A stretch of 64,000 nucleotides of DNA, taken from contig JAOTYM010000004.1 in NCBI GenBank assembly GCA_029861845.1, positions 1-64,000 on the forward strand, written 5' to 3'. The notes beneath the pieces were generated by a model that was given only the letters and a program-made list of their open reading frames with translations, searched no databases and was not told the origin of the DNA. The position numbers were made by a program, and so were the translations under genes. The stretch is from Gammaproteobacteria bacterium. Lineage in GTDB: Bacteria; Pseudomonadota; Gammaproteobacteria; Acidiferrobacterales; SPGG2. Below are positions 28,149-36,215 of this stretch, piece by piece (the first letter of the stretch is position 1; each line of letters starts with the position of its first letter).

Positions 28149-28832
28149 CTAGTCGGGCCATGCCGGCACGCCGGTTAACCACCGGTGCAGGAAGAGTAGG
28201 ACCCCGAGTGCGACGAGTGCTATCAGAAGTCTTGTCCAATCATAATCGCCAAGTGAGAATCGGGCGCGACCCGCGATGATCGCGACGAACGGGGTGTACG
28301 ATGTGACAGCGGCAAAGCGCTGCCACCCGTCGGGTTGGGTTGTGCGTCGACGATGATCGAGGTGGGCCGCGCCCCCTAGTGCCAGTAACGCCATGCCACC
28401 AAATAGGATGAGCGCAGCCACATCACCATTGGCCGGGATATGTGATAAGGCCCAGAGGGCGATGCCCCACATGATCGGGTGGCGGGTGATCTTGAGAATC
28501 CCTGGCGCGGGATCGCGTGCAGCAGCACGTATTTGCTGCCCTACCATTGTCGGATTTGGGGCGGCGTAGCCGTAGGCCATTAAGATCAGTGCCAACGGCA
28601 TAACCAGGGATGGCCACCAGCGTGTCCACCGCGTTTGTGGCCAAAGTTCCATATAAGGCGCGTTCACGTACGCCCAGATCATCCAAATCAGAGACGCAAT
28701 CGCAATGACCGAGTACAGGCCCAGAAAAGGCCAAAGCCCAGTGCGTGCGGTTATGGTGTCACGGATTGCTGTGCTCGACAGTGAGAAATGACTGCCGACA
28801 AAAAGCACTGCCGCGAGAACTAGTTCACCCAT
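28149..28832 (-). CDS. NnrU family membrane protein
   Basis: A membrane protein with about six hydrophobic helices (LAAVLFVGSHF, LGLYSVIAIASLIWMIWAYV, LVMPLALILMAYG, GIALWALSHI, ALILFGGMALLALGG, LLIALVALGVLLFLH) and the conserved KITRHPIMWG, typical of NnrU/Z-ISO proteins (PF07298). Plant relatives are heme-dependent carotene isomerases; bacterial NnrU was linked to denitrification. No denitrification genes are present here. I prefer ATG 28832, where the first helix begins; 28883 adds 17 residues. Confidence 0.85.
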   Translation of the reverse strand: MGELVLAAVLFVGSHFSLSSTAIRDTITARTGLWPFLGLYSVIAIASLIWMIWAYVNAPYMELWPQTRWTRWWPSLVMPLALILMAYGYAAPNPTMVGQQIRAAARDPAPGILKITRHPIMWGIALWALSHIPANGDVAALILFGGMALLALGGAAHLDHRRRTTQPDGWQRFAAVTSYTPFVAIIAGRARFSLGDYDWTRLLIALVALGVLLFLHRWLTGVPAWPD

Positions 28833-28944
28833 AGTTTCAGTCGTGCGAAGATGTTGCTGTTGACTAAATGACCAGGCGTACATAAACCTATCGTCCTATT
28901 GAGCTTGACACAAGCTGGCAAGGCCAGCCATCGGCGGCACATTC

Positions 28945-29289
28945 ATGGAAACAACCGAGGCTAATTCGCTTTACGATCATATTTATGCCGTGATCCGACA
29001 AATTCCGCACGGTCAGGTAGCCACCTACGGCCAAATCGCGGCGATTGTTGGCAAATGCACAGCACGTAGTGTTGGCTTTGCGATGGCGGCGGTGCCGGCT
29101 GGCACTGACATACCGTGGCATCGGGTAATAAACAGTCAAGGTAAGGTCAGCGACCGTCGGGGCGGGGATGGTAGTATCCGCCAGCGTCATCGACTAGAGG
29201 ATGAGGGGGTGCATTTTGATTCCCAGGGTCGCGTAGATTTTTATAGCGTTGGCTGGGACGGCACAATGGAACAAGATCCTAGCACCTAG
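28945..29289 (+). CDS. Alkyltransferase-like protein (ATL)
   Basis: A 114-residue protein matching the DNA-binding half of O6-alkylguanine-DNA alkyltransferases: IPHGQVATYGQIAAIVGKC, ARSVGFAMAAVP and IPWHRVINSQGKVS. The catalytic cysteine of the PCHRV motif is tryptophan here (W58), so it cannot accept an alkyl group. ATL proteins bind alkylated guanine and hand it to nucleotide excision repair. The csaA gene follows 29 bases later. Confidence 0.92.
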   Translation: METTEANSLYDHIYAVIRQIPHGQVATYGQIAAIVGKCTARSVGFAMAAVPAGTDIPWHRVINSQGKVSDRRGGDGSIRQRHRLEDEGVHFDSQGRVDFYSVGWDGTMEQDPST

Positions 29290-29318
29290 CAACTATTTTC
29301 CGGTATTAGCTTAAGAAA

Positions 29319-29654
29319 GTGACGATAATCGAATTCGATGATTTTCTAAGGGTGGAGATGTGTACTGGTACGATTACCGACGTAGAGATAAACCGTCGGG
29401 CGAGGGTACCGGCCTACATTTTGACGATCGATTTTGGTGAAAAGGGGCGTCGTATAAGCTCGGCGCAGCTTACCGACAACTACACCGAGAAAGATCTCGT
29501 TGGTAAGCAAATCGTCGCAGTGATGAATTTCCCAGTGAAGCGGATTGCGGGTATAGAATCTGAAGTCTTGGTGTTGGGCGCGCTCTGTCCGAAGAATGGC
29601 ACGGTGTTGCTTGAGCCTACGTTCCCGGTGGCCAATGGGGTAGCCATCGCCTAA
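29319..29654 (+). CDS. csaA: CsaA-like tRNA-binding domain protein
   Basis: A 111-residue OB-fold protein of the EMAP/Arc1p tRNA-binding type. FDDFLRVEMCTGTITDVEIN, YILTIDFGEKGRRISSAQLT, VGKQIVAVMNFPVKRIAGIESEVLVLGA are the family segments. CsaA was described as an export-related chaperone with tRNA-binding capacity. The start is GTG 29319. It is likely cotranscribed with the ATL gene and the dioxygenase gene. Confidence 0.92.
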   Translation: MTIIEFDDFLRVEMCTGTITDVEINRRARVPAYILTIDFGEKGRRISSAQLTDNYTEKDLVGKQIVAVMNFPVKRIAGIESEVLVLGALCPKNGTVLLEPTFPVANGVAIA

Positions 29655-29668
29655 ACGTTACGACTCGC

Positions 29669-30451
29669 GTGGATAGCCTGCCTGCCGTCTTTGTTTCCCA
29701 CGGTGCCCCGACGCTGTTGATCGACGAGGGGCCAACCCGCACGTTCCTTGCCGCCCTCGCCCAGCTATTCGCACCCCCCAGGGCGGTCCTTTGTATCTCT
29801 GCCCATTGGGAAACCACGACGCCGACAGTTAGCGCTGCCGAAAAGCCGGGCACCATTCATGATTTCTATGGATTTCCAGACCTATTGTACCGAGCCACTT
29901 ACCCGGCGCCTGGGGATCCTGCGTTGGCCGACCGCGTAGTCGGCATGCTGCGCAACGCGAGGTTAGACGCTGATACCGATCCAGACCGTGGTCTTGATCA
30001 TGGCGCATGGGTGCCTTTGAAATTGGCATACCCAGCCGCGGCTATCCCGGTGGTGCAATTATCGCTACAACCGGCGCTGGGGCCGCGCCATCACATTCGG
30101 CTCGGCCAGGCGTTAAGACTATTGAGGGACGATGGCGTGTTGATCATTGGTAGTGGCGGTGCCACGCATAACCTAAGCGAATTTCGCGGGCAATCGATCG
30201 ATGCGGCCGCGCCTGCCTACGTGCAGGCATTCGATGCCTGGCTGGAGGAGGCCTTGACCAGCGGCAACACCGAGGCATTGGTCAACTACGAGCAGCAGGC
30301 GCCCAGCGCCAGACGCAACCACCCTACGGTAGAGCACTTCATGCCCCTGTTTGTGGCGCTGGGTGCTGCCGGTATCGACGCCAAGGCAAGCAAGATCCAC
30401 AGCGCATTTACCTATGGTGTGTTATCGATGGCCGCCTATGCCTGGGAGTAG
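29669..30451 (+). CDS. ygiD: DODA-type extradiol ring-opening dioxygenase (YgiD-like)
   Basis: A 260-residue class III extradiol dioxygenase. FVSHGAPTLLID and CISAHWET carry metal and active-site histidines, YPAPGDP and RGLDHGAWVPL follow, and IIGSGGATHNL holds a further histidine. The fold matches E. coli YgiD, which cleaves DOPA at the 4,5 position in vitro; the native substrate is unknown. Length equals the family norm. The start is GTG 29669, 14 bases after the csaA stop. dpaL follows 2 bases after its stop. Confidence 0.9.
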   Translation: MDSLPAVFVSHGAPTLLIDEGPTRTFLAALAQLFAPPRAVLCISAHWETTTPTVSAAEKPGTIHDFYGFPDLLYRATYPAPGDPALADRVVGMLRNARLDADTDPDRGLDHGAWVPLKLAYPAAAIPVVQLSLQPALGPRHHIRLGQALRLLRDDGVLIIGSGGATHNLSEFRGQSIDAAAPAYVQAFDAWLEEALTSGNTEALVNYEQQAPSARRNHPTVEHFMPLFVALGAAGIDAKASKIHSAFTYGVLSMAAYAWE

Positions 30452-30453
30452 CC

Positions 30454-31659
30454 TTGAACCAAGCCACAACAATTGATTATATCGTTAACCCCCGGGCCCG
30501 CGACGGGCGCCCGGGTAAGGCCGATACTGCCAACTTCGGTGCTGATATTGCCGCATCGGTGCAGAACTTCCATCGAAGCTTTGAGGATTACAAGCCGAGC
30601 CCGCTCGTGTCTCTGACAGACTTGGCCCACTCTTTAGGTGCGGCGGCGATATCGGTCAAAGACGAATCGAACCGTCTTGGCCTCGACGCGTTTAAAGTCC
30701 TGGGTGCATCCCATGCGATGGCAAAGTTCCTAGCGCATAAGCTCGATACCAGCTTGGATCAACTTTCGTTTGATGCCGTTAGCCTAGCGACGCTGAAGAC
30801 AAAGCTCGGCGAGTGTACATTCGTTACCGCCACCGACGGTAACCATGGGCGCGCCGTGGCGTGGGCGGCGCGGCAGCTCGGTCAACGGGCAGTGGTTTAT
30901 CTGCCCAGTGGCTCTGCCGCCGCCCGGGTAACTGCCATCCGGTCGTTGGGTGCCGAGGCGTGTGTGACCGACGTCAATTATGATGACAGTGTTCGCCATG
31001 CGGCGGCCATGGCAGAACAACATGATTGGATCTTGCTACAGGACACCGCATGGCCAGGTTACGAGCAAATACCCTTGTGGATCATGCAAGGGTATCTGAC
31101 TATGTATGCCGAGGCGCTCGAGCAACTTGGCGCAGACCAACCGACCCATGTTTTCATTCAGGCTGGTGTGGGATCGTTGGCGTCGGCGTTACAGGCTTAC
31201 TTGCGCGAGTGCTATGGCGATGACTGTCCGCTTGTGGTTGTGGTGGAGCCGACAAACGCCGCTTGTTTCTACCATTCAGTGAAAGCGGCGAGTGGGACGC
31301 CCGAAACGGTACCGGGTGAACTGAAAACAATTATGGCGGGGCTTGCGGCGGGTAGGCCAAGCGATCTCGCTTGGCCCATTATTCGAGACTACAGTGATTA
31401 TTTTTTCTCCTGTTCCGATTCGGTTGCCATAAGGGGCATGCGGATCTTGGCCCACCCTGTCGGCAACGATCGTGCAGTTGTCTCTGGAGAGGCCGGGGCG
31501 GTAACCACGGGTCTAGTCGTGTGCCTGTGTGAGGATACTCAATATCGAGATATCGCCAACGGCATCGGCATTAGCCCGAAGTCTAAGATACTCTTGTTTT
31601 CCACTGAAGGCGCAACCGATCCTGACTCCTATCAGCGACTGGTTACGCGGGCGAGCTAG
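30454..31659 (+). CDS. dpaL: Diaminopropionate ammonia-lyase
   Basis: A 401-residue fold-type II PLP enzyme. The PLP lysine is K81 in GLDAFKVLGASHAM, TATDGNHGRAVAWAA binds the substrate carboxylate, and QAGVGSLASALQAYL binds phosphate. This pattern is that of DpaL/YgeX, which splits 2,3-diaminopropionate to pyruvate and ammonia. The start is TTG 30454, two bases after the dioxygenase stop, so translation is coupled. A trailing same-frame ORF after its stop contains a DUF99-like remnant. Confidence 0.92.
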   Translation: MNQATTIDYIVNPRARDGRPGKADTANFGADIAASVQNFHRSFEDYKPSPLVSLTDLAHSLGAAAISVKDESNRLGLDAFKVLGASHAMAKFLAHKLDTSLDQLSFDAVSLATLKTKLGECTFVTATDGNHGRAVAWAARQLGQRAVVYLPSGSAAARVTAIRSLGAEACVTDVNYDDSVRHAAAMAEQHDWILLQDTAWPGYEQIPLWIMQGYLTMYAEALEQLGADQPTHVFIQAGVGSLASALQAYLRECYGDDCPLVVVVEPTNAACFYHSVKAASGTPETVPGELKTIMAGLAAGRPSDLAWPIIRDYSDYFFSCSDSVAIRGMRILAHPVGNDRAVVSGEAGAVTTGLVVCLCEDTQYRDIANGIGISPKSKILLFSTEGATDPDSYQRLVTRAS

Positions 31660-32018
31660 CAAAGCCGGTTACAGGAGGCCAGAGGGTTACCCCTGGAGAA
31701 GCGGGGGCAGTCGCCACGGGACTTAGTCGCCGGTTTATCCAATGGGCCTGAGCCGCGCACGATGGCGGACAAGATCCATATCGATGGACTCAAAGATGCT
31801 CCTATATATGGACAGCAGGTCGGACTTTGTGCGAAACAAGCGCGTGAGCTCGTCAAACGTTATGCGATCAATGGCGCCCTTCCTGAACCCTTACGCACAG
31901 CGCCTCTCATCGCCGGCGGCATTGTTGCGGGTGCGAGTCGGCACCGGCCCGAGAGGTCCAGGGCGCGCGCCCCGCAGGATTTCCATTAGTCAGTTTGGTT
32001 GGCCGCGCCGCCGTCGTG
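31660..32018. other. Gap of about 360 bases after dpaL holding a degraded reading frame
   Basis: The frame of dpaL stays open beyond its TAG for about 110 codons. An AGGAGG at 31673 is followed by no start codon at usable distance. The later part contains a DUF99-like fragment, listed separately. The first 100 bases show nothing recognisable. This looks like a decayed gene or the edge of an old rearrangement. Confidence 0.55.
31762..31989 (+). pseudogene. Fragment resembling the C-terminus of a DUF99/endonuclease-dU-like protein
   Basis: The 75-codon ORF encodes DAPIYGQQVGLCAKQARELV and then GALPEPLRTAPLIAGGIVAG. The LPEPLR-A-LIA pattern at the end of an RNase H-like endonuclease is typical of the DUF99 family and, more loosely, of endonuclease V. 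Everything N-terminal, including the catalytic aspartates, is missing, and the usual His after the R-x-A of this motif is proline. No ribosome binding site precedes the ATG. I judge it a remnant; a real short gene is less likely. Confidence 0.42.
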
Positions 32019-32771
32019 CTACTCGCCTTTGGTATGTGCCCGTGCTGCCGCGTCTGCGCGCGCAGCCGCGACGGCAGGATCCAAATAGAAATGCCTGATG
32101 ACTTCGAGGTCGTCGTCGAGCTCGTACACCAGCGGGATCCCGGTGGGGATGTTGAGGTTGGGAATGTCATCATCGGATATCTGGTTTAAATGCTTCACCA
32201 ACGCACGTAGTGAGTTGCCATGGGCAGAGATGATTGCGCGCTTGCCGGCACGTACGCTCGGCACGATGGTCTCGTGCCAGTACGGCAAAACGCGTTCCAG
32301 CGTGTCCTTTAACGATTCGCAAGCGGGCAATTGCGAAGCCTCCAGGTCTGAATAATTCGGGTCGAAACGCGGGTGTCGTGGATCGTCGTCGCCGACGGCG
32401 GGCGGACGCACCGTATAACTGCGCCGCCAGACGTGGACCTGATCGGCGCCGTACTTGGCCGCCGTTTCTGCTTTGTTCAATCCTTGCAGGGCACCGTAGT
32501 GGCGCTCGTTTAGCTGCCAGCTCTTGACCACAGGTATGGATGCCTGACTCATGGTTTGCAGAACGATCGACAGCGTGTCGATGGCACGCTTGAGTACGGA
32601 GGTATAAGCGAGATCGAAGACGTAACCGCCTGCCTTCAGCAACTCACCAGCCTGCCCGGCTTCGTGTTGGCCCGCCTCTGACAGGCCCACGTCGGTCCAT
32701 CCCGTGAAGCGGTTTTCCTGGTTCCATTGGCTTTCGCCGTGACGCAATAGCACCAGTTTCTTCACGTGCAT
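32019..32771 (-). CDS. gpmA: 2,3-bisphosphoglycerate-dependent phosphoglycerate mutase
   Basis: A 250-residue histidine phosphatase superfamily enzyme interconverting 3- and 2-phosphoglycerate. [20 protein letters not shown] carries the phosphorylated histidine, [16 protein letters not shown] and DDPRHP are typical of dPGM, and [15 protein letters not shown] carries the second histidine. ATG 32771 gives the normal [12 protein letters not shown] start; the track's start at 32798 adds nine residues. The last 20 residues form an alanine-rich tail. The gene is monocistronic. Confidence 0.95.
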   Translation of the reverse strand: MHVKKLVLLRHGESQWNQENRFTGWTDVGLSEAGQHEAGQAGELLKAGGYVFDLAYTSVLKRAIDTLSIVLQTMSQASIPVVKSWQLNERHYGALQGLNKAETAAKYGADQVHVWRRSYTVRPPAVGDDDPRHPRFDPNYSDLEASQLPACESLKDTLERVLPYWHETIVPSVRAGKRAIISAHGNSLRALVKHLNQISDDDIPNLNIPTGIPLVYELDDDLEVIRHFYLDPAVAAARADAAARAHTKGE

Positions 32772-32886
32772 CCGCCGTGCCCACCACCAGCATTCCACGC
32801 TAGCGGCTGCGGCAATAACTGCAGGGTTGCATTCATTGTCACATTAGACATGATGTGCATATGACCCGTCTAGAGAGCGCGCCTTA

Positions 32887-35730
32887 ATGGCGGTAGACGT
32901 ACAGGAAGCCCCGCGCCCGCTAAAGGACGCCGACGACAAAACGCGACAACTGCTGCAGATCGTAACGGCACTGGCCCGTGAGTTGCGTCGGCAAGAACGG
33001 CAGCCGACCCGGGTGACGTTGGACAGTGCCCTCGAACGCGACCTGGGGTTCGACAGCCTAAGCCGAGTGGAGCTGCTTACCCGCATTGAACGTGCGTTTG
33101 GAATCAGTGTATCGGAGCAGGCGTTCACCGCGGCGGAGACACCGCGCGATCTGCTTAGACTGGTGACTGGCGCGACGGCGATGCCGGCTGCCGCCGCTAT
33201 GCCCGAGAGCAAGCTGATTTCGCTGGAGGAAGCGCCGCCAGCCCCCGCGCAAGCGCAGACATTGCCGGATATGCTCGAATGGCACGTCCAAACCCACCCG
33301 GATCGCCCGCACGTCTATTTGGTGAGCGACCAGTCTCGCGAGGAGGAGATCACATATGGTGCACTTCTCCGTGGGGCGGAGGCTGTCGCTGTCGGCCTGC
33401 AGCAGGCAGGACTTGAGCCGGGTAACAGCGTGGCCATTATGTTGCCTACGAGCCGCGAGTATCTGTTTACGTTTTTTGGCATCTTGCTTGCGGGCGGTAT
33501 CCCGGTTCCGATCTATCCGCCCGTGCGGCTGGCACAGATCGAGGAGCATCTGCGACGCCATGTCGGGATTCTAACCAACGCCCAGGTTCCTATTCTGGTC
33601 ACGGTGTCCGAGGCCAAGCCTTTGGCGCGTTTGCTGAAGACCCATGTTGAGTGCTTACGGCACGTCACGACCGTCGATGAGCTTGTCTCAACGGTCGGCG
33701 CATTGACGCGACCGGTACTCAAGAGTGACGACACCGCTTTTCTGCAATACACCTCGGGGAGCACCGCTGCGCCCAAGGGTGTGGTGCTGACCCATCGTAA
33801 CCTGTTGGCCAATATCCGCATTATGGGCGCCGAATTAGAGGTGGATTCCACCGACGTATTTGTGAGCTGGTTGCCGATGTACCACGATATGGGTCTCATC
33901 GGTGCCTGGCTAGGCTCCATGTACTTTGCCGTGCCGCTTGTTTTGATGTCGCCGCTTAGCTTTCTCACACGACCAGCGCGATGGTTGTGGGCCATACACC
34001 GGTACCGCGCTACCCTGTCGGCAGCACCAAACTTCGCATACGAGCTCTGTCGGGGCAAGATCGATGACCAGGACATCCAGGGTTTGGATTTGCAATCGTG
34101 GCGCATGGCTTTTAATGCTGCCGAGCCAGTCAGTCCGGAAACTGTAAGGGGTTTTACTGAACGCTTCGCGCGCTATGGCTTCAGGCCAGAGGCCATGTTT
34201 GTCGGCTATGGTCTGGCTGAGTGTTCGGTAGGATTGGCCTTTCCACCACTAGAGCGCGGCCCCTTGATCGATAGGGTCAAGCGCCAGCGTTTCATGCGCG
34301 ATGGCCAAGCAATTCCGGCCGCCGAAGACGAAACCCATGCGCTGCGATTCGTATCGTGCGGATACCCGCTAGCCGAGCATGAGATCCGTATCGTCGATGC
34401 CACTGGCAGCGAAGTTGGGGATCGGCAAGAGGGGCGGTTACAGTTTCGAGGGCCTTCAGCTACGAGCGGTTATTTCCGAAATCCGGAAGCGACCCGGCGG
34501 CTGTTCAACGGTGACTGGCTCGATTCCGGCGATCTGGCGTACACGGTCGATGGTGAAATTTATATTACCGGGCGTGCCAAGGATATGATTATCCGAGCGG
34601 GGCGAAACATCTATCCGCCAGAGCTGGAAGAGGCTGTCGGCAGTATCCCGGGGATACGGCGAGGGTGCGTCGCGGCGTTCCCCGTCACCGACCCCGGCAC
34701 GGGTACCGAGCGCCTGTTAATCCTAGCGGAAACCCGCGAGACCGAAGCCGGCGTCTTGGATACGCTGCGTAAGCAGATCAATAGTGTGATAGTAGATCTG
34801 ATCGGTATGCCGCCCGACGATGTGGTACTGGCGCCACCGCGTACGGTGCTGAAGACCTCGAGTGGCAAGTTACGCCGGGCGGCCAGCCGCGAGCTGTACG
34901 AAAGCGGCCGGTTGGATGCGCGCAAGCATGGCGCATGGTGGCAACTCGCGCATTTCGCCTGGACCGGCCTGCTGCCGCAGCTGCACCGACTAAAGCGCCT
35001 CGTCGGTGAACTCATTTATGCCGGTTACGTCTGGATTCTATTTATACTTGTTGCGCCGTTGACATGGCTATCGATTACACTGTTACCACGTGCATCCTGG
35101 TCTTGGGCTGTCTTGCGTGCGGCCGGCCGGCTACTATTGTGGTTGTCGGCGACGCGACTTAGGGTCGAAGGATTGTCTAACATTCCACGAGCCGAGCCAT
35201 TTGTGTTGGTGGCGAACCATTCGAGCTACTTGGACGGGTTGGTATTGAGCGTTGTGCTACCGCGCCCAGTCAGTTATGTGGCCAAGCGCGAGCTTGAAGA
35301 TCGGTTTATTTCGCGCGTGTTCCTTCGGCGTATCGGTGTCGAGTACGTTGAACGTTTTGATAAGCAGCGTGGTGTGGACGATGCTCGCCGTACAGCACGT
35401 GCCCTCGACCAGGGCCGCGCGCTCGCTTTTTTCGCTGAGGGCACATTCTTGCGTATGCCAGGGGTGTTGCCGTTTCGTATGGGCGCCTTTGTCGCCGCGG
35501 CAGAAGCTAGTGTTCCGATCGTGCCAGTAACGATTCGCGGTACCCGGGCGAAACTCCGCTCGAATCAGTGGTTACCCCGTCGTGGTGCCGTGAGCGTTAC
35601 CATCAGTGCACCGATCAGGCCCCAGGGGCGCGACTGGTCGGCTGCCGTCGCCTTGCGAGATACGGCCCGGGCGGAAATCTTGCGTCGCAGCGGTGAACCT
35701 GACCTGGGCCAGGTCACGTCGTCCACATGA
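32887..35730 (+). CDS. ACP / acyl-AMP ligase / PlsC acyltransferase fusion protein
   Basis: A 947-residue three-domain protein. An N-terminal acyl carrier domain (about 1-100) has the phosphopantetheine serine S57 in DLGFDSLSR. An adenylating domain (about 120-690) has YTSGSTAAPKGVV near 287, GYGLAECSVGLAF and GDLAYTVDGEIYITGRAKDM, of the fatty acyl-AMP ligase type. A membrane segment near 706-735 leads to a PlsC-like acyltransferase with NHSSYLDG (H778, D783) and FAEGTFLRMPGVLPF. This implies activation of a free fatty acid, loading onto its own ACP, and transfer to a lipid acceptor at the membrane. It resembles E. coli Aas but carries an ACP. The acceptor is unknown. Confidence 0.88.
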   Translation: MAVDVQEAPRPLKDADDKTRQLLQIVTALARELRRQERQPTRVTLDSALERDLGFDSLSRVELLTRIERAFGISVSEQAFTAAETPRDLLRLVTGATAMPAAAAMPESKLISLEEAPPAPAQAQTLPDMLEWHVQTHPDRPHVYLVSDQSREEEITYGALLRGAEAVAVGLQQAGLEPGNSVAIMLPTSREYLFTFFGILLAGGIPVPIYPPVRLAQIEEHLRRHVGILTNAQVPILVTVSEAKPLARLLKTHVECLRHVTTVDELVSTVGALTRPVLKSDDTAFLQYTSGSTAAPKGVVLTHRNLLANIRIMGAELEVDSTDVFVSWLPMYHDMGLIGAWLGSMYFAVPLVLMSPLSFLTRPARWLWAIHRYRATLSAAPNFAYELCRGKIDDQDIQGLDLQSWRMAFNAAEPVSPETVRGFTERFARYGFRPEAMFVGYGLAECSVGLAFPPLERGPLIDRVKRQRFMRDGQAIPAAEDETHALRFVSCGYPLAEHEIRIVDATGSEVGDRQEGRLQFRGPSATSGYFRNPEATRRLFNGDWLDSGDLAYTVDGEIYITGRAKDMIIRAGRNIYPPELEEAVGSIPGIRRGCVAAFPVTDPGTGTERLLILAETRETEAGVLDTLRKQINSVIVDLIGMPPDDVVLAPPRTVLKTSSGKLRRAASRELYESGRLDARKHGAWWQLAHFAWTGLLPQLHRLKRLVGELIYAGYVWILFILVAPLTWLSITLLPRASWSWAVLRAAGRLLLWLSATRLRVEGLSNIPRAEPFVLVANHSSYLDGLVLSVVLPRPVSYVAKRELEDRFISRVFLRRIGVEYVERFDKQRGVDDARRTARALDQGRALAFFAEGTFLRMPGVLPFRMGAFVAAAEASVPIVPVTIRGTRAKLRSNQWLPRRGAVSVTISAPIRPQGRDWSAAVALRDTARAEILRRSGEPDLGQVTSST

Positions 35731-35748
35731 CGGACCTGTTAAGGCGCG

Positions 35749-36156
35749 ATGCTTAAACAACTCACAATAGCGGTGAGTGGTCAGGGTCTGCACGAGTTCA
35801 CATCTGAGGTGCAGGCAGCGGTACGCGACTCAGGCGTGACCGACGGACTGTGCACGTTGTTCATCCAACATACATCTGCCAGTCTGATGATTCAGGAAAA
35901 TGCCGATGCTTCTGCTAAACGAGACCTCGAGCGCTGGCTCAATCGATTAGTGCCGGAGAATGACTCACTGTACACGCACAATGCGGAAGGGCCAGACGAT
36001 ATGCCAGCGCACGTCAAATCCGCGTTGACCGCAACCAGCTTATCGGTGCCGATTAGCGACGGGCGCTTGGGGCTAGGCACGTGGCAGGGCGTCTATCTTT
36101 GGGAACACCGCCATGGTGCGACTAGGCGTCGCGTTTTGTTGCACATCGGTGAATAG
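35749..36156 (+). CDS. yjbQ: YjbQ family (UPF0047) protein
   Basis: A 135-residue UPF0047 protein. CTLFIQHTSASLMIQENAD, DLERWLNRLVPE, HNAEGPDDMPAHVKSAL and LGTWQGVYLWEHR are the family segments; the three histidines and the glutamate suggest a metal site. E. coli YjbQ has weak thiamine-phosphate synthase activity, and its role is not settled. It begins 18 bases after the fusion protein's stop and may be cotranscribed. Confidence 0.92.
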   Translation: MLKQLTIAVSGQGLHEFTSEVQAAVRDSGVTDGLCTLFIQHTSASLMIQENADASAKRDLERWLNRLVPENDSLYTHNAEGPDDMPAHVKSALTATSLSVPISDGRLGLGTWQGVYLWEHRHGATRRRVLLHIGE

Positions 36157-36215
36157 CTGCGACATATGGCGTATATTTTGCATTGGTTTTCAGTCGCTTG
36201 GCCGCGAGACGAACT

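Noticed and set aside
33513-34106. 197-codon minus-strand ORF inside the ACP/ligase/PlsC gene
   Set aside because: The plus frame carries the adenylation motifs across this region; the minus ORF has no recognisable domain.
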